Positions 29,201-37,961 of a DNA stretch of 64,000 nt are shown piece by piece. Position 1 is the first letter of the stretch. Every line of letters starts with the position of its first letter. The stretch is from Legionella sp. PC1000 (GTDB lineage Bacteria; Pseudomonadota; Gammaproteobacteria; Legionellales; Legionellaceae). The DNA is taken from assembly GCF_014109805.1 (NCBI RefSeq), contig NZ_CP059400.1, positions 1,086,001-1,150,000 of the forward strand. Direction: 5' to 3'. Below the pieces are notes generated by a model. That model saw nothing but the letters and a program-made list of their open reading frames with translations. It was not told the DNA's origin and made no database searches. The translations under genes and the position numbers were made by a program.

Positions 29201-29881
29201 TGTAAGGCTGCTGTTTTATATGTTCTACGCTGCCTGATTGCTGAAAATATTCCGTTAAATAGTGGTTGTTTTGTGCCGATTGAACTCGTTATTCCTGAAA
29301 AAAGTATTTTAAATCCAAGTTATCCTGCTGCGGTTGTTGCAGGTAACGTTGAAACTTCCCAATGCATTGTTGATACCTTGTTTGGTGCATTAGGAGTAGT
29401 CGCTGCATCCCAAGGAACGTGTAATAATTTTACTTTTGGCAATAAAAAATATCAATATTATGAAACGATTTGTGGCGGGGCTGGAGCTGGACCTGATTTT
29501 GATGGAGCTTCTGCAGTCCATACTCATATGACGAATACGTATCTTACCGATCCAGAAACTCTAGAGTTGCGTTTCCCAATTCTGCTCGAGCAATTTTCCA
29601 TTCGCACAGGAAGCGGGGGGGGCGGTTTACATTGTGGTGGGGACGGTGTTGTTCGACGAATTCGTTTTTTAGAGAAGATGATTGCAAATATTATTTCCAG
29701 TCATCGTGTCATTCCTCCCTATGGGGTGCAAGGAGGGGCTTCGGGTAAACCTGGACACAATTGGGTTCAACGTGCAAATGGTCATGTAGAAGAATTAGGG
29801 AGTTGTGCAGGTATAGAAATGCATCCAGGTGATGTTTTCGTTATTGAAACGCCTGGAGGCGGGGGATTTGGTAAACGATAA
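26270..29881 (+). CDS. 5-oxoprolinase / hydantoinase family protein (HyuA-HyuB fusion)
   Basis: A 1203-residue fusion. The HyuA half (about 8-690) starts [18 protein letters not shown], with [28 protein letters not shown] and [12 protein letters not shown], an actin-like ATPase core. The HyuB half (about 700-1203) starts at [20 protein letters not shown] and ends [17 protein letters not shown]. This is the eukaryote-like OplAH layout, which opens 5-oxoproline to glutamate using ATP. ATG at 26288 is an alternative start. It diverges from the gamma-glutamyl ligase/amidotransferase pair, a context consistent with recycling of gamma-glutamyl compounds. Confidence 0.9.
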   Translation: MDLGSKMEKNKWEFWIDRGGTFTDVVACSPEGRVSSHKLLSENPERYPDAAVQGIQDILKCTSIPADDIAFIKMGTTVATNTLLERKGAQVLLAITQGYADALRIGYQNRPELFALNIRLPTLLYEEVIEIKERIDAKGTVLQPLDVAASRKKMEQAFAQGYRTLAIVLMHAYHFNQHEKKLREIAEAIGFTQISVSHEVAPVMKVVSRGETTVVDAYLSPVLQHYIQSLQNKLGKIPLFFMQSNGGLVNAKLFRGKDSLFSGPAGGVIGMIKTSQFAGFNRVIGFDMGGTSTDVSHFAGEYERSYDYEFSGVHIRTPMMLIHTIAAGGGSILNFDGQRYTVGPQSAGANPGPACYRRGGPLTITDCNVLLGKIQPQFFPKIFGSAANQEIDALVVNEHFQALAEKIQKETGRKKTVEEVAEGYLNIAVENMANAIKKISIQRGYDVRQYVLNCFGGAAGQHACMVADNLGIKKILIHPLAGVLSAYGMGLAEISVMHEQAIERALQRGILSFLRSNFKKIEQKAHRALKSQGLTNKAVACKRQVHLRYEGSDTTLLVAFGTIKSMRQRFIEQHRKTFGFASSRKKLIAEAISLECAVPSKTSIELTEEPFKHRPENKIPQRETVKIFTQNSYHKASVYDRGELIPGDCIKGCAVIIEANATTIVEPGWQAEVTVQKYLLLTRYQTPAAKEVTTQIDPALLEIFNNRFMSIAEQMGEVLRKTASSVNIKERLDFSCAIFDEEGELVANAPHIPVHLGSMSESVKSILKDNPRIHPHDVYVLNAPYNGGTHLPDITLITPVFDKQGSNLLFLVGSRGHHADIGGITPGSIPAESKIVEEEGVLINNFKIMDQGRFLEKATLNLLTKAKYPARNPHQNLEDFKAQIAANASGVQSLLDLIAQFGLNVVHAYMKYVRDNATSSVERLLGKLGNGHFTYALDDGSPIKVALSINKQTKRMHIDFTGSCNQHPGNFNAPTAICKAAVLYVLRCLIAENIPLNSGCFVPIELVIPEKSILNPSYPAAVVAGNVETSQCIVDTLFGALGVVAASQGTCNNFTFGNKKYQYYETICGGAGAGPDFDGASAVHTHMTNTYLTDPETLELRFPILLEQFSIRTGSGGGGLHCGGDGVVRRIRFLEKMIANIISSHRVIPPYGVQGGASGKPGHNWVQRANGHVEELGSCAGIEMHPGDVFVIETPGGGGFGKR

Positions 29882-29937
29882 CCCCAGCTGCAAAAAAATG
29901 CCTTCAAAAACCATGTACACTGTAATGGTACTCATTT

Positions 29938-30018
29938 CGACGTTCCGCGGCTTGTTCGCGGAATCCAGGCGATCTATTCTGCCGGATCCTGGATCCCCCG
30001 GAAAAGCCGCGGACGTGG
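29938..30018. repeat. Palindromic intergenic hairpin repeat
   Basis: Left arm CGACGTTCCGCGGCTTGTTC and a right arm ending AAGCCGCGGACGTGG form a long imperfect hairpin with a short loop. It lies 56 bases after the 5-oxoprolinase stop, between convergent genes, where it may act as a terminator. One arm recurs at 23703. Confidence 0.7.
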
Positions 30019-30132
30019 ATGAAAAGGATTTTAAAGGATTTTACTCGTTAACTTAGTACTATTAGTATATACCGCGCGCTTTCCAATATTTTTTCTTCGA
30101 TCATGTCTCTTTACAGTTTGGCGCGAATTCTA

Positions 30133-31086
30133 TTAAAAATGTGCCACAAAGCGCAGTACTCCATTTGTACCTTGGGCGCGATTTCGGGCACCTTGTTCAG
30201 AGTACACATTTAAAAAAATAAAGTGGTTTTTGCTAAGACTATAGACCATCCCTGGACCAATTGCCCAAACACGCTCCTTGCGATCGGGAACATCAATACC
30301 ATTTACCAGAGTGTCGGTAATCTGATTGAAAAAATAGCCATTTAAGCCCACAGTGAGCTTCTCTATTACCGCATATCCTACTGCAATATCCCCAAAAACC
30401 GCTTGTCCTGCTTGGGTGGAATGGACATTAGGTCCAAAAGCAACGTTAGGACTATGATTGACACCATTCCATAGATAATGCAGGCGTGCCGCAGCGGATA
30501 ATTTAGGCGTCATCCAAAACGTAAAAGCCCAGTAGGGATTTAACGACAAAAAATTGCTCCCGGGATTAATTGCATTGAGACTGCTGTATCGTCCTGTTGG
30601 TATAACTACATCCAGTTCAAAGCGCTGAACAAATAAAGGCCCTTTGCCGTCTTTTCGCATAATTGGATCAAATTGCAGCGCAGGCCCGACCCACCAATCT
30701 CCAGGACCATTTTCAGCTTTTAGAATCCTATTATCTAATCCGTCATCCACACGGGCATTAACTACCCAAGGCAAAAGTGTGGCAAAACCTAAATTAGCTC
30801 CGAATATTTTTTTTGTCGTTACATAGATGAACTGAGTCACATTTGCAACAACATCAAGTTCAGTACGTGGCAGAGGAAGCTTATTACCCTGGTTATCATT
30901 AAACCGATTGGAAGTGTAGTACTGAAAATAATCTTGGAAATAAAAACCTGGGCCGGAAGGAGGACTCCCATCATAAAAACTGGTATAACCCAGGTTAACA
31001 ACGGGTTGATCATAAGCAAGTACTGAGGAAGCAGCCAATAAGAATGCTAAGCTAAAACAAAAATGCAGTATTACTTTCCATTGCAT
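30133..31086 (-). CDS. Outer-membrane MetA-pathway (SphA-like) protein
   Basis: 317 residues with a signal peptide (about 1-24, ending SSVLAYDQP). The mature part alternates aromatic and polar residues in beta-barrel fashion, opens with VVNLGYTSFYDGSPPSGPGF and ends in F, as outer-membrane proteins do. The segments GPALQFDPIM and FVQRFELDVVIPTGRY match the family first described in phenol/meta-cleavage clusters (Phenol_MetA_deg). Members are thought to be channels or adhesion-type porins for hydrophobic compounds. It is a single gene with no catabolic partners nearby. Confidence 0.82.
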   Translation of the reverse strand: MQWKVILHFCFSLAFLLAASSVLAYDQPVVNLGYTSFYDGSPPSGPGFYFQDYFQYYTSNRFNDNQGNKLPLPRTELDVVANVTQFIYVTTKKIFGANLGFATLLPWVVNARVDDGLDNRILKAENGPGDWWVGPALQFDPIMRKDGKGPLFVQRFELDVVIPTGRYSSLNAINPGSNFLSLNPYWAFTFWMTPKLSAAARLHYLWNGVNHSPNVAFGPNVHSTQAGQAVFGDIAVGYAVIEKLTVGLNGYFFNQITDTLVNGIDVPDRKERVWAIGPGMVYSLSKNHFIFLNVYSEQGARNRAQGTNGVLRFVAHF

Positions 31087-31375
31087 AAAAAGTTGTCCTT
31101 TCTAAAACCTATCTCTTTCTAGTAGTTACTTCAGAGTGATATCTTCTATTGCCTGCTGAACTGAAATGTACGGAATTAACCTGAGTTTTTCAGCGCTCCT
31201 GTTGTGCTATGGGGGATGATTATTCTTTTTTGTATATTTATTTGGCATAATTAAATCATTACTCTTCGATAATTGATGAAATTATGTCTGATTTATTGCA
31301 GAAGAACAATATATTAAAGGAGGGATTTTCCCATATGAATCAATGGGTAAAAATGAATGTTTTAGGAATTAATAA

Positions 31376-31798
31376 ATGCATCCAATCGTTTTTATAGAAA
31401 ATCCAAGTGAAGAGGATCACGGCGCCATTTGCAAGGGGATAGATCAGTACGCCGCCCAAATTGGTCTTGCAGGAACAGGTGGTTATTTTTATGCAGCGTA
31501 TGACGCGCATCACAATATTATTGCTGCAATCTCGGGATTTGATAATTTTGGCCCAGCTGAAATTGGTGGCTTGTAGGTCGATGAGCGATTTCGAAATCAA
31601 GGATATGGAAAAGCACTACTTGCTAAAGCAGAAGAATGGGCGAAAAATAAGGGATGTAACATGATGACAGTTTTTACTTTAAAAGATTGGCCGGCATGTG
31701 TCTGGTACCAAAAATTGGGTTTTTCTATAGAGTATGAACGATCCGACCATGCCAATAATTCTATAGGTTGTTATTTGATAAAAAAACTAGACGTGTAG
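31376..31798 (+). pseudogene. GNAT acetyltransferase with one in-frame nonsense codon
   Basis: The first 66 codons (MHPIVFIENPSEEDHG ... FGPAEIGGL) end at TAG 31574-31576. The same frame continues without further breaks for 73 codons: VDERFRNQGYGKALLAKAEE, then WYQKLGFSIEYERS. The acetyl-CoA loop R-N-Q-G-Y-G and the LGF strand are in the second part, so the two pieces are one GNAT gene. In relatives the position before VDE is usually aromatic (L-Y-V), so a TAT or TAC to TAG change is the simplest explanation. Because the rest of the frame is intact, inactivation seems recent; a sequencing error would also explain it. Confidence 0.82.
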
Positions 31799-31934
31799 AA
31801 CAATTCCAGTCTTCTTGCCCAAAATGATGTGATTTGATGTGCTGCTATGTATGCCCTATATGTAAGCATAAGTAAGTAGATTAATATTGCTCTAGTTTTA
31901 TTGATATCCAAAAGTATTTGATGGAGGTAATACT

Positions 31935-32504
31935 ATGCGTACTGCATTTATCGGTTTGGATTATATTATTGATATCATGCATCCTCAAGGTAAAATCGCG
32001 CGTTCCGCTTCACATGCACAGGAGCGAGATGTAATTAAAAAGGTAAATAAGGTTCTGGAAATTGCAAAACTAAAAAATTGGTTACCCATAATGGTTAAAG
32101 TAGGTTTTAGTGCACATTATATGGAGCAACCGAAACACTCTCCTATTTTTGGTAAAGTTCATGAATTGGGTGCACTTAAGTTAGGTTCTGAAGGAACTGA
32201 ATTTCACCCGGAATTGCAAATTGGTGATAGTTTAGTCATTGTAAAACCTCGAGTTAGTGCCTTTTATGGAACGGCACTTGATGCAGCATTGCGAGCAAAT
32301 CAAATTGAACGGCTTATTATCGGAGGAGTAAGCACCTCTTGGGCGGTGCAAAGCACTGCCCGAGATGCCCATGATCGTGATTATAATGTGTGTATCGTTG
32401 AAGATATTTGTGCAGCGGCGAATCAGGAGGAACATCAATTTTCCATCCAATTAATGCAAAAAATAGCACAAATTGTAACGGTAAATGAATTAAAAGGGAT
32501 TTGA
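31935..32504 (+). CDS. Isochorismatase-fold hydrolase lacking the catalytic cysteine
   Basis: 189 residues. The catalytic Asp (FIGLDYIIDIM) and Lys (VKPRVSAFYGT) of the cysteine-hydrolase triad are recognisable, but where the nucleophile should be, GVSTSWAVQSTARDA has Ala at residue 137. Cysteine-less members exist among isochorismate-type vinyl-ether hydrolases, which do not need a thiol, so this protein may act on such a substrate or be non-catalytic. GGAGGTAATACT precedes the ATG. Its stop overlaps the start of the FUSC membrane protein (TGATG), so they are translationally coupled. Confidence 0.83.
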   Translation: MRTAFIGLDYIIDIMHPQGKIARSASHAQERDVIKKVNKVLEIAKLKNWLPIMVKVGFSAHYMEQPKHSPIFGKVHELGALKLGSEGTEFHPELQIGDSLVIVKPRVSAFYGTALDAALRANQIERLIIGGVSTSWAVQSTARDAHDRDYNVCIVEDICAAANQEEHQFSIQLMQKIAQIVTVNELKGI

Positions 32505-33538
32505 TGCAGGTTATTTCTAAGACAATACAAACAATAAAAGATGAGATTCTGATATGGCCGTTGTTAAGAGGTATTAGTGTAGTATTGCCTTTCGCATTTC
32601 TTTATTTGAGCACCAATAATCCACGTTGGCTCCAGTCGTCCGTTTTGACTATGGCGACCCTAATTGTCGAAGAACGACTGGCGCTGACTGCATTAGGTGT
32701 GTTACTCCATGGCAGTATGATTATTGCAATGTTTTATTTGCTTTTTTTAACCCAAATAACGCCTATGCTGTATGTTGTTTCATGTTCCCTTGCGGCAACG
32801 ATTGTGATCTGGGTAACAATAAAAGGAGAGAAGTTGCGTCCTTTGGGAAGTTGGACTTTTATTCCTGCCATTATTCTTGCTACGGAGTTTGCAGCTGAGA
32901 CTAAGCCCGCAACAATGTTTTATCAAGCGCCTCAATTCTTACCGTATTTAGTGTTTGCATTAATTCCTACTTTATTGATTGCGCAGATTGATAAAATGAG
33001 AGCATTTTATAAAAAGCGTATCACCCATTATCATCCCTTGCGATTAGGAGGGTTAGGTGATTTCGGAGAACAAAAGCCTTATCTTGAAAGCATGATCGCT
33101 ATAGCACTTGCTGTTTTTATTTCTGCATTTTTAGTTGAGTATGTGCAAATGGAAAACGGGCAATGGATGATTTGGGGGGCGGCAAGTGTTGTGACCGGTA
33201 ATATAACGACAACCCCACAAAAATTACGTCAACGCGTTACTGGAGTCTCCATTGGTGTACCATTAGGTATTTTATTAGGTCAGTTCATTCCCAATACCCC
33301 TTTTGATTTGACGTTTAACGTGTGTGGTGTTTTTTTAACTTTAGTGGCTTTTCGTCGTTATGCAGTTGCATATACTTTTCGGTGCTTCTTTGTTACAACA
33401 GCTGTGATATTGGCGACTCATTCAGTGAGTATTGCTTCAGAGCGCTTTACTCACGTTATATTGGGAGGTCTCGTAGGATTCGTATGCGTTATGATCTGCC
33501 ATTTTTGCTTACTTTGGACAACAAAAAATAAAATTTAA
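32504..33538 (+). CDS. FUSC-like inner-membrane protein
   Basis: 344 residues with two blocks of membrane helices, about residues 20-165 and 195-340, separated by a cytoplasmic linker (KMRAFYKKRITHYHPLRLGG). This duplicated arrangement, with WMIWGAASVVTGNITTTPQKLRQRVTG at the start of the second block, matches the FUSC/aromatic-acid-exporter-like family. The ATG at 32504 overlaps the previous stop and has AAGGGA upstream. The coupling suggests it exports or imports something handled by the isochorismatase-fold protein, plausibly a chorismate-derived or other aromatic acid. Confidence 0.8.
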   Translation: MQVISKTIQTIKDEILIWPLLRGISVVLPFAFLYLSTNNPRWLQSSVLTMATLIVEERLALTALGVLLHGSMIIAMFYLLFLTQITPMLYVVSCSLAATIVIWVTIKGEKLRPLGSWTFIPAIILATEFAAETKPATMFYQAPQFLPYLVFALIPTLLIAQIDKMRAFYKKRITHYHPLRLGGLGDFGEQKPYLESMIAIALAVFISAFLVEYVQMENGQWMIWGAASVVTGNITTTPQKLRQRVTGVSIGVPLGILLGQFIPNTPFDLTFNVCGVFLTLVAFRRYAVAYTFRCFFVTTAVILATHSVSIASERFTHVILGGLVGFVCVMICHFCLLWTTKNKI

Positions 33539-33647
33539 AATTGAGATGTTATTTGAATTTTTGAACGGGTTACATTACGGGTTAGAGATATTTATCATTT
33601 TTTTGTAGGAAGATTTCTAATAAATTAAGCTACAGGGAGGAGTAACT

Positions 33648-34352
33648 ATGCGTTGTCGAATGAGTTATTCAAACGCTTTTATTGCTGTTTTATTGATTTT
33701 ATTGATTATCCCAGCTGTTTCTTCAGCAGCACAAAAATTTAATCTGCGGAATATGCGTTATTGCGAGATTATTTTTTCTAAAAGTATTGGTTATTATGCA
33801 GTGTATAATACGATTGGACTTAATAATTGCCCACAAAATATTTGGGCTAAGATAACACCAAAGGATGTAGAAAAAGCTACAGGATCAACCCATGTTTACT
33901 TGAATGGTCCTCGTTACTGGACAATTGATGGAATGCAAAATTCTGCTCTAGTTAATCCGGATATCATGACATTTAATGGGTTGGCTATGCGCGAAGCGGG
34001 AGTACTCTATATTCGTTTAAGGGATGTATTATTAGATGCCCCTTATAAGCTGCGGGATGTCGCTCGAACAACAACGTGGATTTATGATGCGGGAAAACCT
34101 GTTTATGAACTCATTGACCCCAAAGGCAATGTGTTTGTCATGCAATCCTATAGTGTGCAAAAAGTACCACAAACAGAACAATCTCTAGCTCAGTTGGGTG
34201 CAAAACTGAAGTTGCCTGCCCATTGGCAATTTAAAACAGGGATTCTTAAGAAAGCGGGCGCAGTACATGCGATTGATCATATGGCTGTAGTTGTTCAAGA
34301 TGATTTTTTAAATACTTATCAAAAAGCAACTCATGATTTGCTTGCGGATTAA
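33648..34352 (+). CDS. Exported protein of unknown function, 234 aa
   Basis: Starts with MRCRMSYSNAFIAVLLILLI, a signal peptide with probable cleavage after VSSA near residue 27; AGGGAGGAG precedes the ATG. The mature protein has two Cys residues (MRYCEIIF and NNCPQN) that could pair, and a long segment (TPKDVEKATGSTHVYLNGPR, then YWTIDGMQNSALVN) found in bacterial proteins of unknown function. I cannot assign an activity; it is most likely periplasmic or secreted. It is co-directional with the isochorismatase/FUSC pair but 109 bases away. Confidence 0.75.
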   Translation: MRCRMSYSNAFIAVLLILLIIPAVSSAAQKFNLRNMRYCEIIFSKSIGYYAVYNTIGLNNCPQNIWAKITPKDVEKATGSTHVYLNGPRYWTIDGMQNSALVNPDIMTFNGLAMREAGVLYIRLRDVLLDAPYKLRDVARTTTWIYDAGKPVYELIDPKGNVFVMQSYSVQKVPQTEQSLAQLGAKLKLPAHWQFKTGILKKAGAVHAIDHMAVVVQDDFLNTYQKATHDLLAD

Positions 34353-34368
34353 AGAGAGCTCACAATAA

Positions 34369-34548
34369 ATGGGAAATTTGAGCACTTTAATGGGAAACGG
34401 AGGAAGCTTTTTATGGGCTTTTACAAAGTCCGTTATTTGTTCTTCATCCTTAACTGTGGCAGAGGGAATACAGCTAGTACAGGTATGTTTAGTATACTTT
34501 TCGGTAACAATATTTATACTTTTATTTCCATACGAGAATTTCTGGTAA
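34369..34548 (+). CDS. Possible small membrane protein, 59 aa
   Basis: A short frame starting MGNLSTLMGNGGSFLWAFTK, with a single hydrophobic stretch (VQVCLVYFSVTIFILLF) near the C-terminus and the ending PYENFW. AAAGAGAG lies upstream of the ATG. It begins 17 bases after the previous stop and overlaps the nitroreductase gene on the other strand by 27 bases. A competing frame from ATG 34413, behind GGAGGA, exists. Evidence is weak, and it may be a remnant. Confidence 0.3.
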   Translation: MGNLSTLMGNGGSFLWAFTKSVICSSSLTVAEGIQLVQVCLVYFSVTIFILLFPYENFW

Positions 34549-35127
34549 TTTGCGCGGTACTACCGGTTGAGGGGCAGCTGGAAACCCTACAATAATGGGG
34601 GCAATTGCTGTTATATCAGAGGGAATATTCAGTTTTGTTTTCCATTCAGGGGTATTTAATGCCGAAACCGCAAGGCCGATAACACAGGTTCCTAGTCCTT
34701 GAGCACACGCAGCGAGTATTAAGTTTTCGGCTGCCAACCAACAATCTGCAGTTACAAAATGGCCATGATATTTACTGTAAATAATGATGAGGGTGTTTGC
34801 ATTATAAAATGCATGAAAATCAGGATCATTTATAAGTTCTTGCAGATATTTCATCTGTATTTTTGAATAGTTAAGGGATTCTGAATAAATGAGTGCTTTC
34901 ACACTGTCTGATAAACGATCTAATGTATCCTGCTCTTGAATTACAGCAAAAGACCATGGTTCTTCATGCATGGCAGTAGGCGCTTGAACTGCGGCATCAA
35001 GTAATGCATTAATGGTTGTCGGATCAAGTTTTTTTGATGTGTAATTACGTATGGATCGGCGTTTGTAAATTATTTCAATTTCGTGCATTAGGGCTTTTTC
35101 TTCCTTAGGTTTTTTTGAAGTAGCCAT
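34522..35127 (-). CDS. Nitroreductase family protein
   Basis: 201 residues of the FMN-dependent NADH/NADPH oxidoreductase fold. Seen: IYKRRSIRNYTSKKLDPTTI (the FMN-phosphate RRSxR motif) near residue 20, AAVQAPTAMHEEPWSFAVIQ near 48, and AAENLILAACAQGLGTCVIG near 130. These enzymes reduce nitro compounds, quinones or enones. GGAGAA seven bases before the ATG supports the long N-terminus with the Lys-rich extension MATSKKPKEEKA, which most relatives lack. Confidence 0.87.
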   Translation of the reverse strand: MATSKKPKEEKALMHEIEIIYKRRSIRNYTSKKLDPTTINALLDAAVQAPTAMHEEPWSFAVIQEQDTLDRLSDSVKALIYSESLNYSKIQMKYLQELINDPDFHAFYNANTLIIIYSKYHGHFVTADCWLAAENLILAACAQGLGTCVIGLAVSALNTPEWKTKLNIPSDITAIAPIIVGFPAAPQPVVPRKLPEILVWK

Positions 35128-35407
35128 AATTTTCTCCGTTTAAACCCTGTGACCTTACAATCACAAGAAAAATAACACATTTTTTAATACGATTTCTTGG
35201 AGGTTGTTGTGCTTGTTTTTCATGACCAACATAAGAACTCCTTTTTCTGGGGCGATGAATTGATTGTAGATGATAGGCATGGATGTTTTTTCATAACATC
35301 AAAATAATTCCCCTTTTATGGTTCTTAAATTTTGGTTCATCTTCCCGCTTTGTCAAGTTTATCAAATCAGGCTCGATTGATTGAAAAAAACAAAGTATTA
35401 TTTTGGA

Positions 35408-35425
35408 GGTTATTTTGAAATAACC
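35408..35425. promoter_or_regulatory. Palindrome upstream of the LD-carboxypeptidase gene
   Basis: GGTTATTTTGAAATAACC is a perfect 8-bp inverted repeat with two central bases, 51 bases before the start codon. It could be an operator or a small hairpin. The remainder of the 349-base gap (35128-35476) shows no other feature. Confidence 0.35.
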
Positions 35426-35476
35426 AAGATAATCATATAAGCAGCATTTTTGGAGGGAGCCTGCCGGAGAGTAAGG

Positions 35477-36379
35477 ATGCGTTACTTTTACCCTGAACCA
35501 CTAAAACCTGGAGATACCATTGGGCTGATTACTCCATCCAGTCCCATGATCCCAGGCATATTGGAAGTTGGTACTTCCTACCTACAGCAAAAAGGGTTTC
35601 AAGTGAAGCTGGGACAGTATGTGCGTGCTACTGATCGTTTTTTAGCCGGTGAAGACGAATTCCGGGCAAAAGATGTTATGGGTTTTTTTATGGATGATGA
35701 GGTTAAAGTGATCATGGCGATTGCCGGAGGTTATGGATCGCAACGAATACTACCTCTTCTTGACTATGATCTTATTCGAACTCGGCCCAAATATTTATGC
35801 GGGTTTAGTGATACTACCGCTTTACACGTGGCTTTACTTAAGAAGGCGAGAATGATTTCTTGTACAGGATTTGTATTTGGTGATTTAGGAGATGGTCCAC
35901 TCGATTCTTTAATTGAGCAGACTCTATGGACATGTCTTGCAGGAGAATCATTTCAAATCAAAGAAGGGCAAACAGTGCAACCGGGTATCGCCAAAGGGAG
36001 ATTGATTGGTGGCAATTTGGAGGCCTTGATTTCATTAATGGGGACACCTTATCAACCCGAAATAAAGGACTGTATTTTATTGTTAGAAGACGTAGGTGCA
36101 GAGCCTTATCAGGTAGATAGCCGTTTATCTCAGCTTGATATGGCTGGAGTCTTTAGGGAAGTTAATGGTGTTATTTTTGGACAATTTGCTCGCTGCGTCG
36201 CAAAATATTTTCCGGAGCGTGATGGGATTGTTGAGGATGTGATTGAAGAATGGTCATTGCGGATGAACGTACCTTGTATTAAAAATTTTCCGTACGGACA
36301 TTTTTCTAGGCGATGTGTATTACCTCTTGGTAAAGAAGTTCTTTTGCATGCAGATCAATGTTTAGTGACTATTTTATAA
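35477..36379 (+). CDS. S66 LD-carboxypeptidase family protein
   Basis: 300 residues. Seen: GDTIGLITPSSPM at the N-terminus, AIAGGYGSQRILPLLDY near 90, the Ser nucleophile in CGFSDTTALH near 113, the Glu in LLEDVGAEPYQVDSRL near 205, and the His in NFPYGHFSRR near 275, giving the Ser-Glu-His triad of LdcA/MccF. LdcA trims the terminal D-Ala from murein tetrapeptides during recycling, whereas MccF gives immunity to microcin C; sequence alone does not separate them. ATG at 35477 with GGAG eight bases upstream is chosen over the longer frame from 35450. Confidence 0.88.
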   Translation: MRYFYPEPLKPGDTIGLITPSSPMIPGILEVGTSYLQQKGFQVKLGQYVRATDRFLAGEDEFRAKDVMGFFMDDEVKVIMAIAGGYGSQRILPLLDYDLIRTRPKYLCGFSDTTALHVALLKKARMISCTGFVFGDLGDGPLDSLIEQTLWTCLAGESFQIKEGQTVQPGIAKGRLIGGNLEALISLMGTPYQPEIKDCILLLEDVGAEPYQVDSRLSQLDMAGVFREVNGVIFGQFARCVAKYFPERDGIVEDVIEEWSLRMNVPCIKNFPYGHFSRRCVLPLGKEVLLHADQCLVTIL

Positions 36380-36491
36380 TACATTCAGTACCAAATGAGT
36401 TATTATATTTTTTTAATTGTAAAGGTTAAATATAATAAAAAATGAGCAATCCCCTATGAACTACAAGAAGATAAAATGGAGCTGAACTATC

Positions 36492-37154
36492 ATGTATGAC
36501 GCGATTATCTTTGATTTTGATGGAGTTATTTTAGACAGCGAACCTCTTCACTATGAAGCATGCTGTCATGTACTTAAGTCATTAGGGATAACTATAAGCT
36601 ATTCTGAATATATGAAAAAATACTTGGGTTTTTCTGATAAAGACATGTTTCCAAGGTTATTGCACAATGAGGGAGTTCGTTGTTCGGATAAAGAAATCAA
36701 ACAGTTGATCCAGCAAAAAGCCATGGCCTATATCAATATTATTCATCATCGAGATTCCATACCTCTGATTGTAGATTTTGAGCAATTTATTTTTAAAATT
36801 TCTTTTAAAATTAATAAAATTGCCATTTGTAGCGGATCCAGCCGCCCCGAAATCACCGCGGTACTCTCTAAAGTAAGAAAGGGAAAATTACAGGCTTATT
36901 TTGATACCATTGTTACATCAGAAGATGTGCAGAGCGGCAAACCATCCCCTGAAGGTTATTTGCTAGCAGCCAAACGTTTAAAGGTTGCTCCTGGACGCTG
37001 TTTGGTCATCGAAGATACATTACATGGAGTCAAAGCAGCTAAAGTGGCAGGGATGCAAGTAATTGGTTTGATGACAACCTATGACAGACATCAGTTTTTA
37101 ATTGCGGATAAAGTCATTACAGGCTATAGACAGTTATTGGCTAGAGTCTGGTAA
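36492..37154 (+). CDS. HAD phosphatase, beta-phosphoglucomutase-like
   Basis: 220 residues. Seen: motif I FDFDGVILDSEPLHYEAC at the N-terminus, motif II CSGSSRPEI near 116, motif III Lys in SGKPSPEGY near 150, and motif IV VIEDTLHGVKAAKVAG near 175. A helical C1 cap lies between residues 15 and 90, as in phosphoglycolate phosphatase and beta-phosphoglucomutase. It is probably a cytoplasmic sugar-phosphate or nucleotide phosphatase. It is co-directional with the LD-carboxypeptidase but 112 bases away. Confidence 0.85.
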   Translation: MYDAIIFDFDGVILDSEPLHYEACCHVLKSLGITISYSEYMKKYLGFSDKDMFPRLLHNEGVRCSDKEIKQLIQQKAMAYINIIHHRDSIPLIVDFEQFIFKISFKINKIAICSGSSRPEITAVLSKVRKGKLQAYFDTIVTSEDVQSGKPSPEGYLLAAKRLKVAPGRCLVIEDTLHGVKAAKVAGMQVIGLMTTYDRHQFLIADKVITGYRQLLARVW

Positions 37155-37259
37155 GGAGTATTCATATAGCCAGGGAACGTAGCAAAATTAGGGAAAATCC
37201 ATGGCTAAAACTTCTGGTTCCGCTACATTCACTCAGAAGACAAGGCTTTGAGCGCGGCT

Positions 37260-37784
37260 TTATTGATTTGCTAACCAATCTTCATAGGTTAAAGCAAAGC
37301 GGAAATGATCGCACCATACGTCGTTTATTTTTAAGTATCTTGGGGAGAATCCTTCTTTAAGAAAGCCATTTTGGGTGGCTAAATGAATGGATGCCGTATT
37401 AGTAGGTTGGATGTTTGCTTCTATGCGATGCAGTTTTAATTCTAAGAAAATTTCTTTTAAAACCAGTTTTAATGCTCGACTCATTAGTCCTTGGCCAGCA
37501 TAGGTTACCGATGCAAAATAACCCATATACGCACTTTGAAACATACCGTGTATCATTTCATTAATATTGAATACACCGATAATCTCTTCATTTTGGTTTA
37601 ATGCTAAAAAACATCGGCGATCCGCGTGCTGATATTTTTGGAAATAGGCTTGAAACTCCTCAGAAGTTTGGGGCGCCTTAACAAAAGGATAGTGAAAGTC
37701 CCGGCTTTTTTGCATGCTCAGGAGAAAATTGACTTCATCATGCTGACTTAATGTACGCAGCAGTATTGTATTTGGTGTTTGCAT
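37260..37784 (-). CDS. RimJ/RimL-type GNAT acetyltransferase
   Basis: 174 residues. It starts TILLRTLSQHDEVNFLLSMQ like ribosomal-protein acetyltransferases. FNINEMIHGMFQSAYMGYFA precedes the acetyl-CoA loop YAGQGLMSRALKLVLKEIF near residue 105, and IEANIQPTNTASIHLATQNG plus FLKEGF complete the fold. The frame extends to 37829, but family alignment favours the ATG at 37784; neither has a strong ribosome-binding site. The substrate could be a protein N-terminus, a small amine or an antibiotic. Confidence 0.85.
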   Translation of the reverse strand: MQTPNTILLRTLSQHDEVNFLLSMQKSRDFHYPFVKAPQTSEEFQAYFQKYQHADRRCFLALNQNEEIIGVFNINEMIHGMFQSAYMGYFASVTYAGQGLMSRALKLVLKEIFLELKLHRIEANIQPTNTASIHLATQNGFLKEGFSPRYLKINDVWCDHFRFALTYEDWLANQ

Positions 37785-37961
37785 AAGTATAGATGTTTGA
37801 GAAAGCGAACATATTATCACAGTTATCATTTAGGAGTTTAGGGTTTACCTGGAGTTTGGAAATACGACGGAACTGGTTTGAATTGCAAAGTAAGTTCTTC
37901 ATTTGAATCACTTTATTATTTGGGATAGAATCGGCAAAAAAATACCCAGGTAATTGAACTC

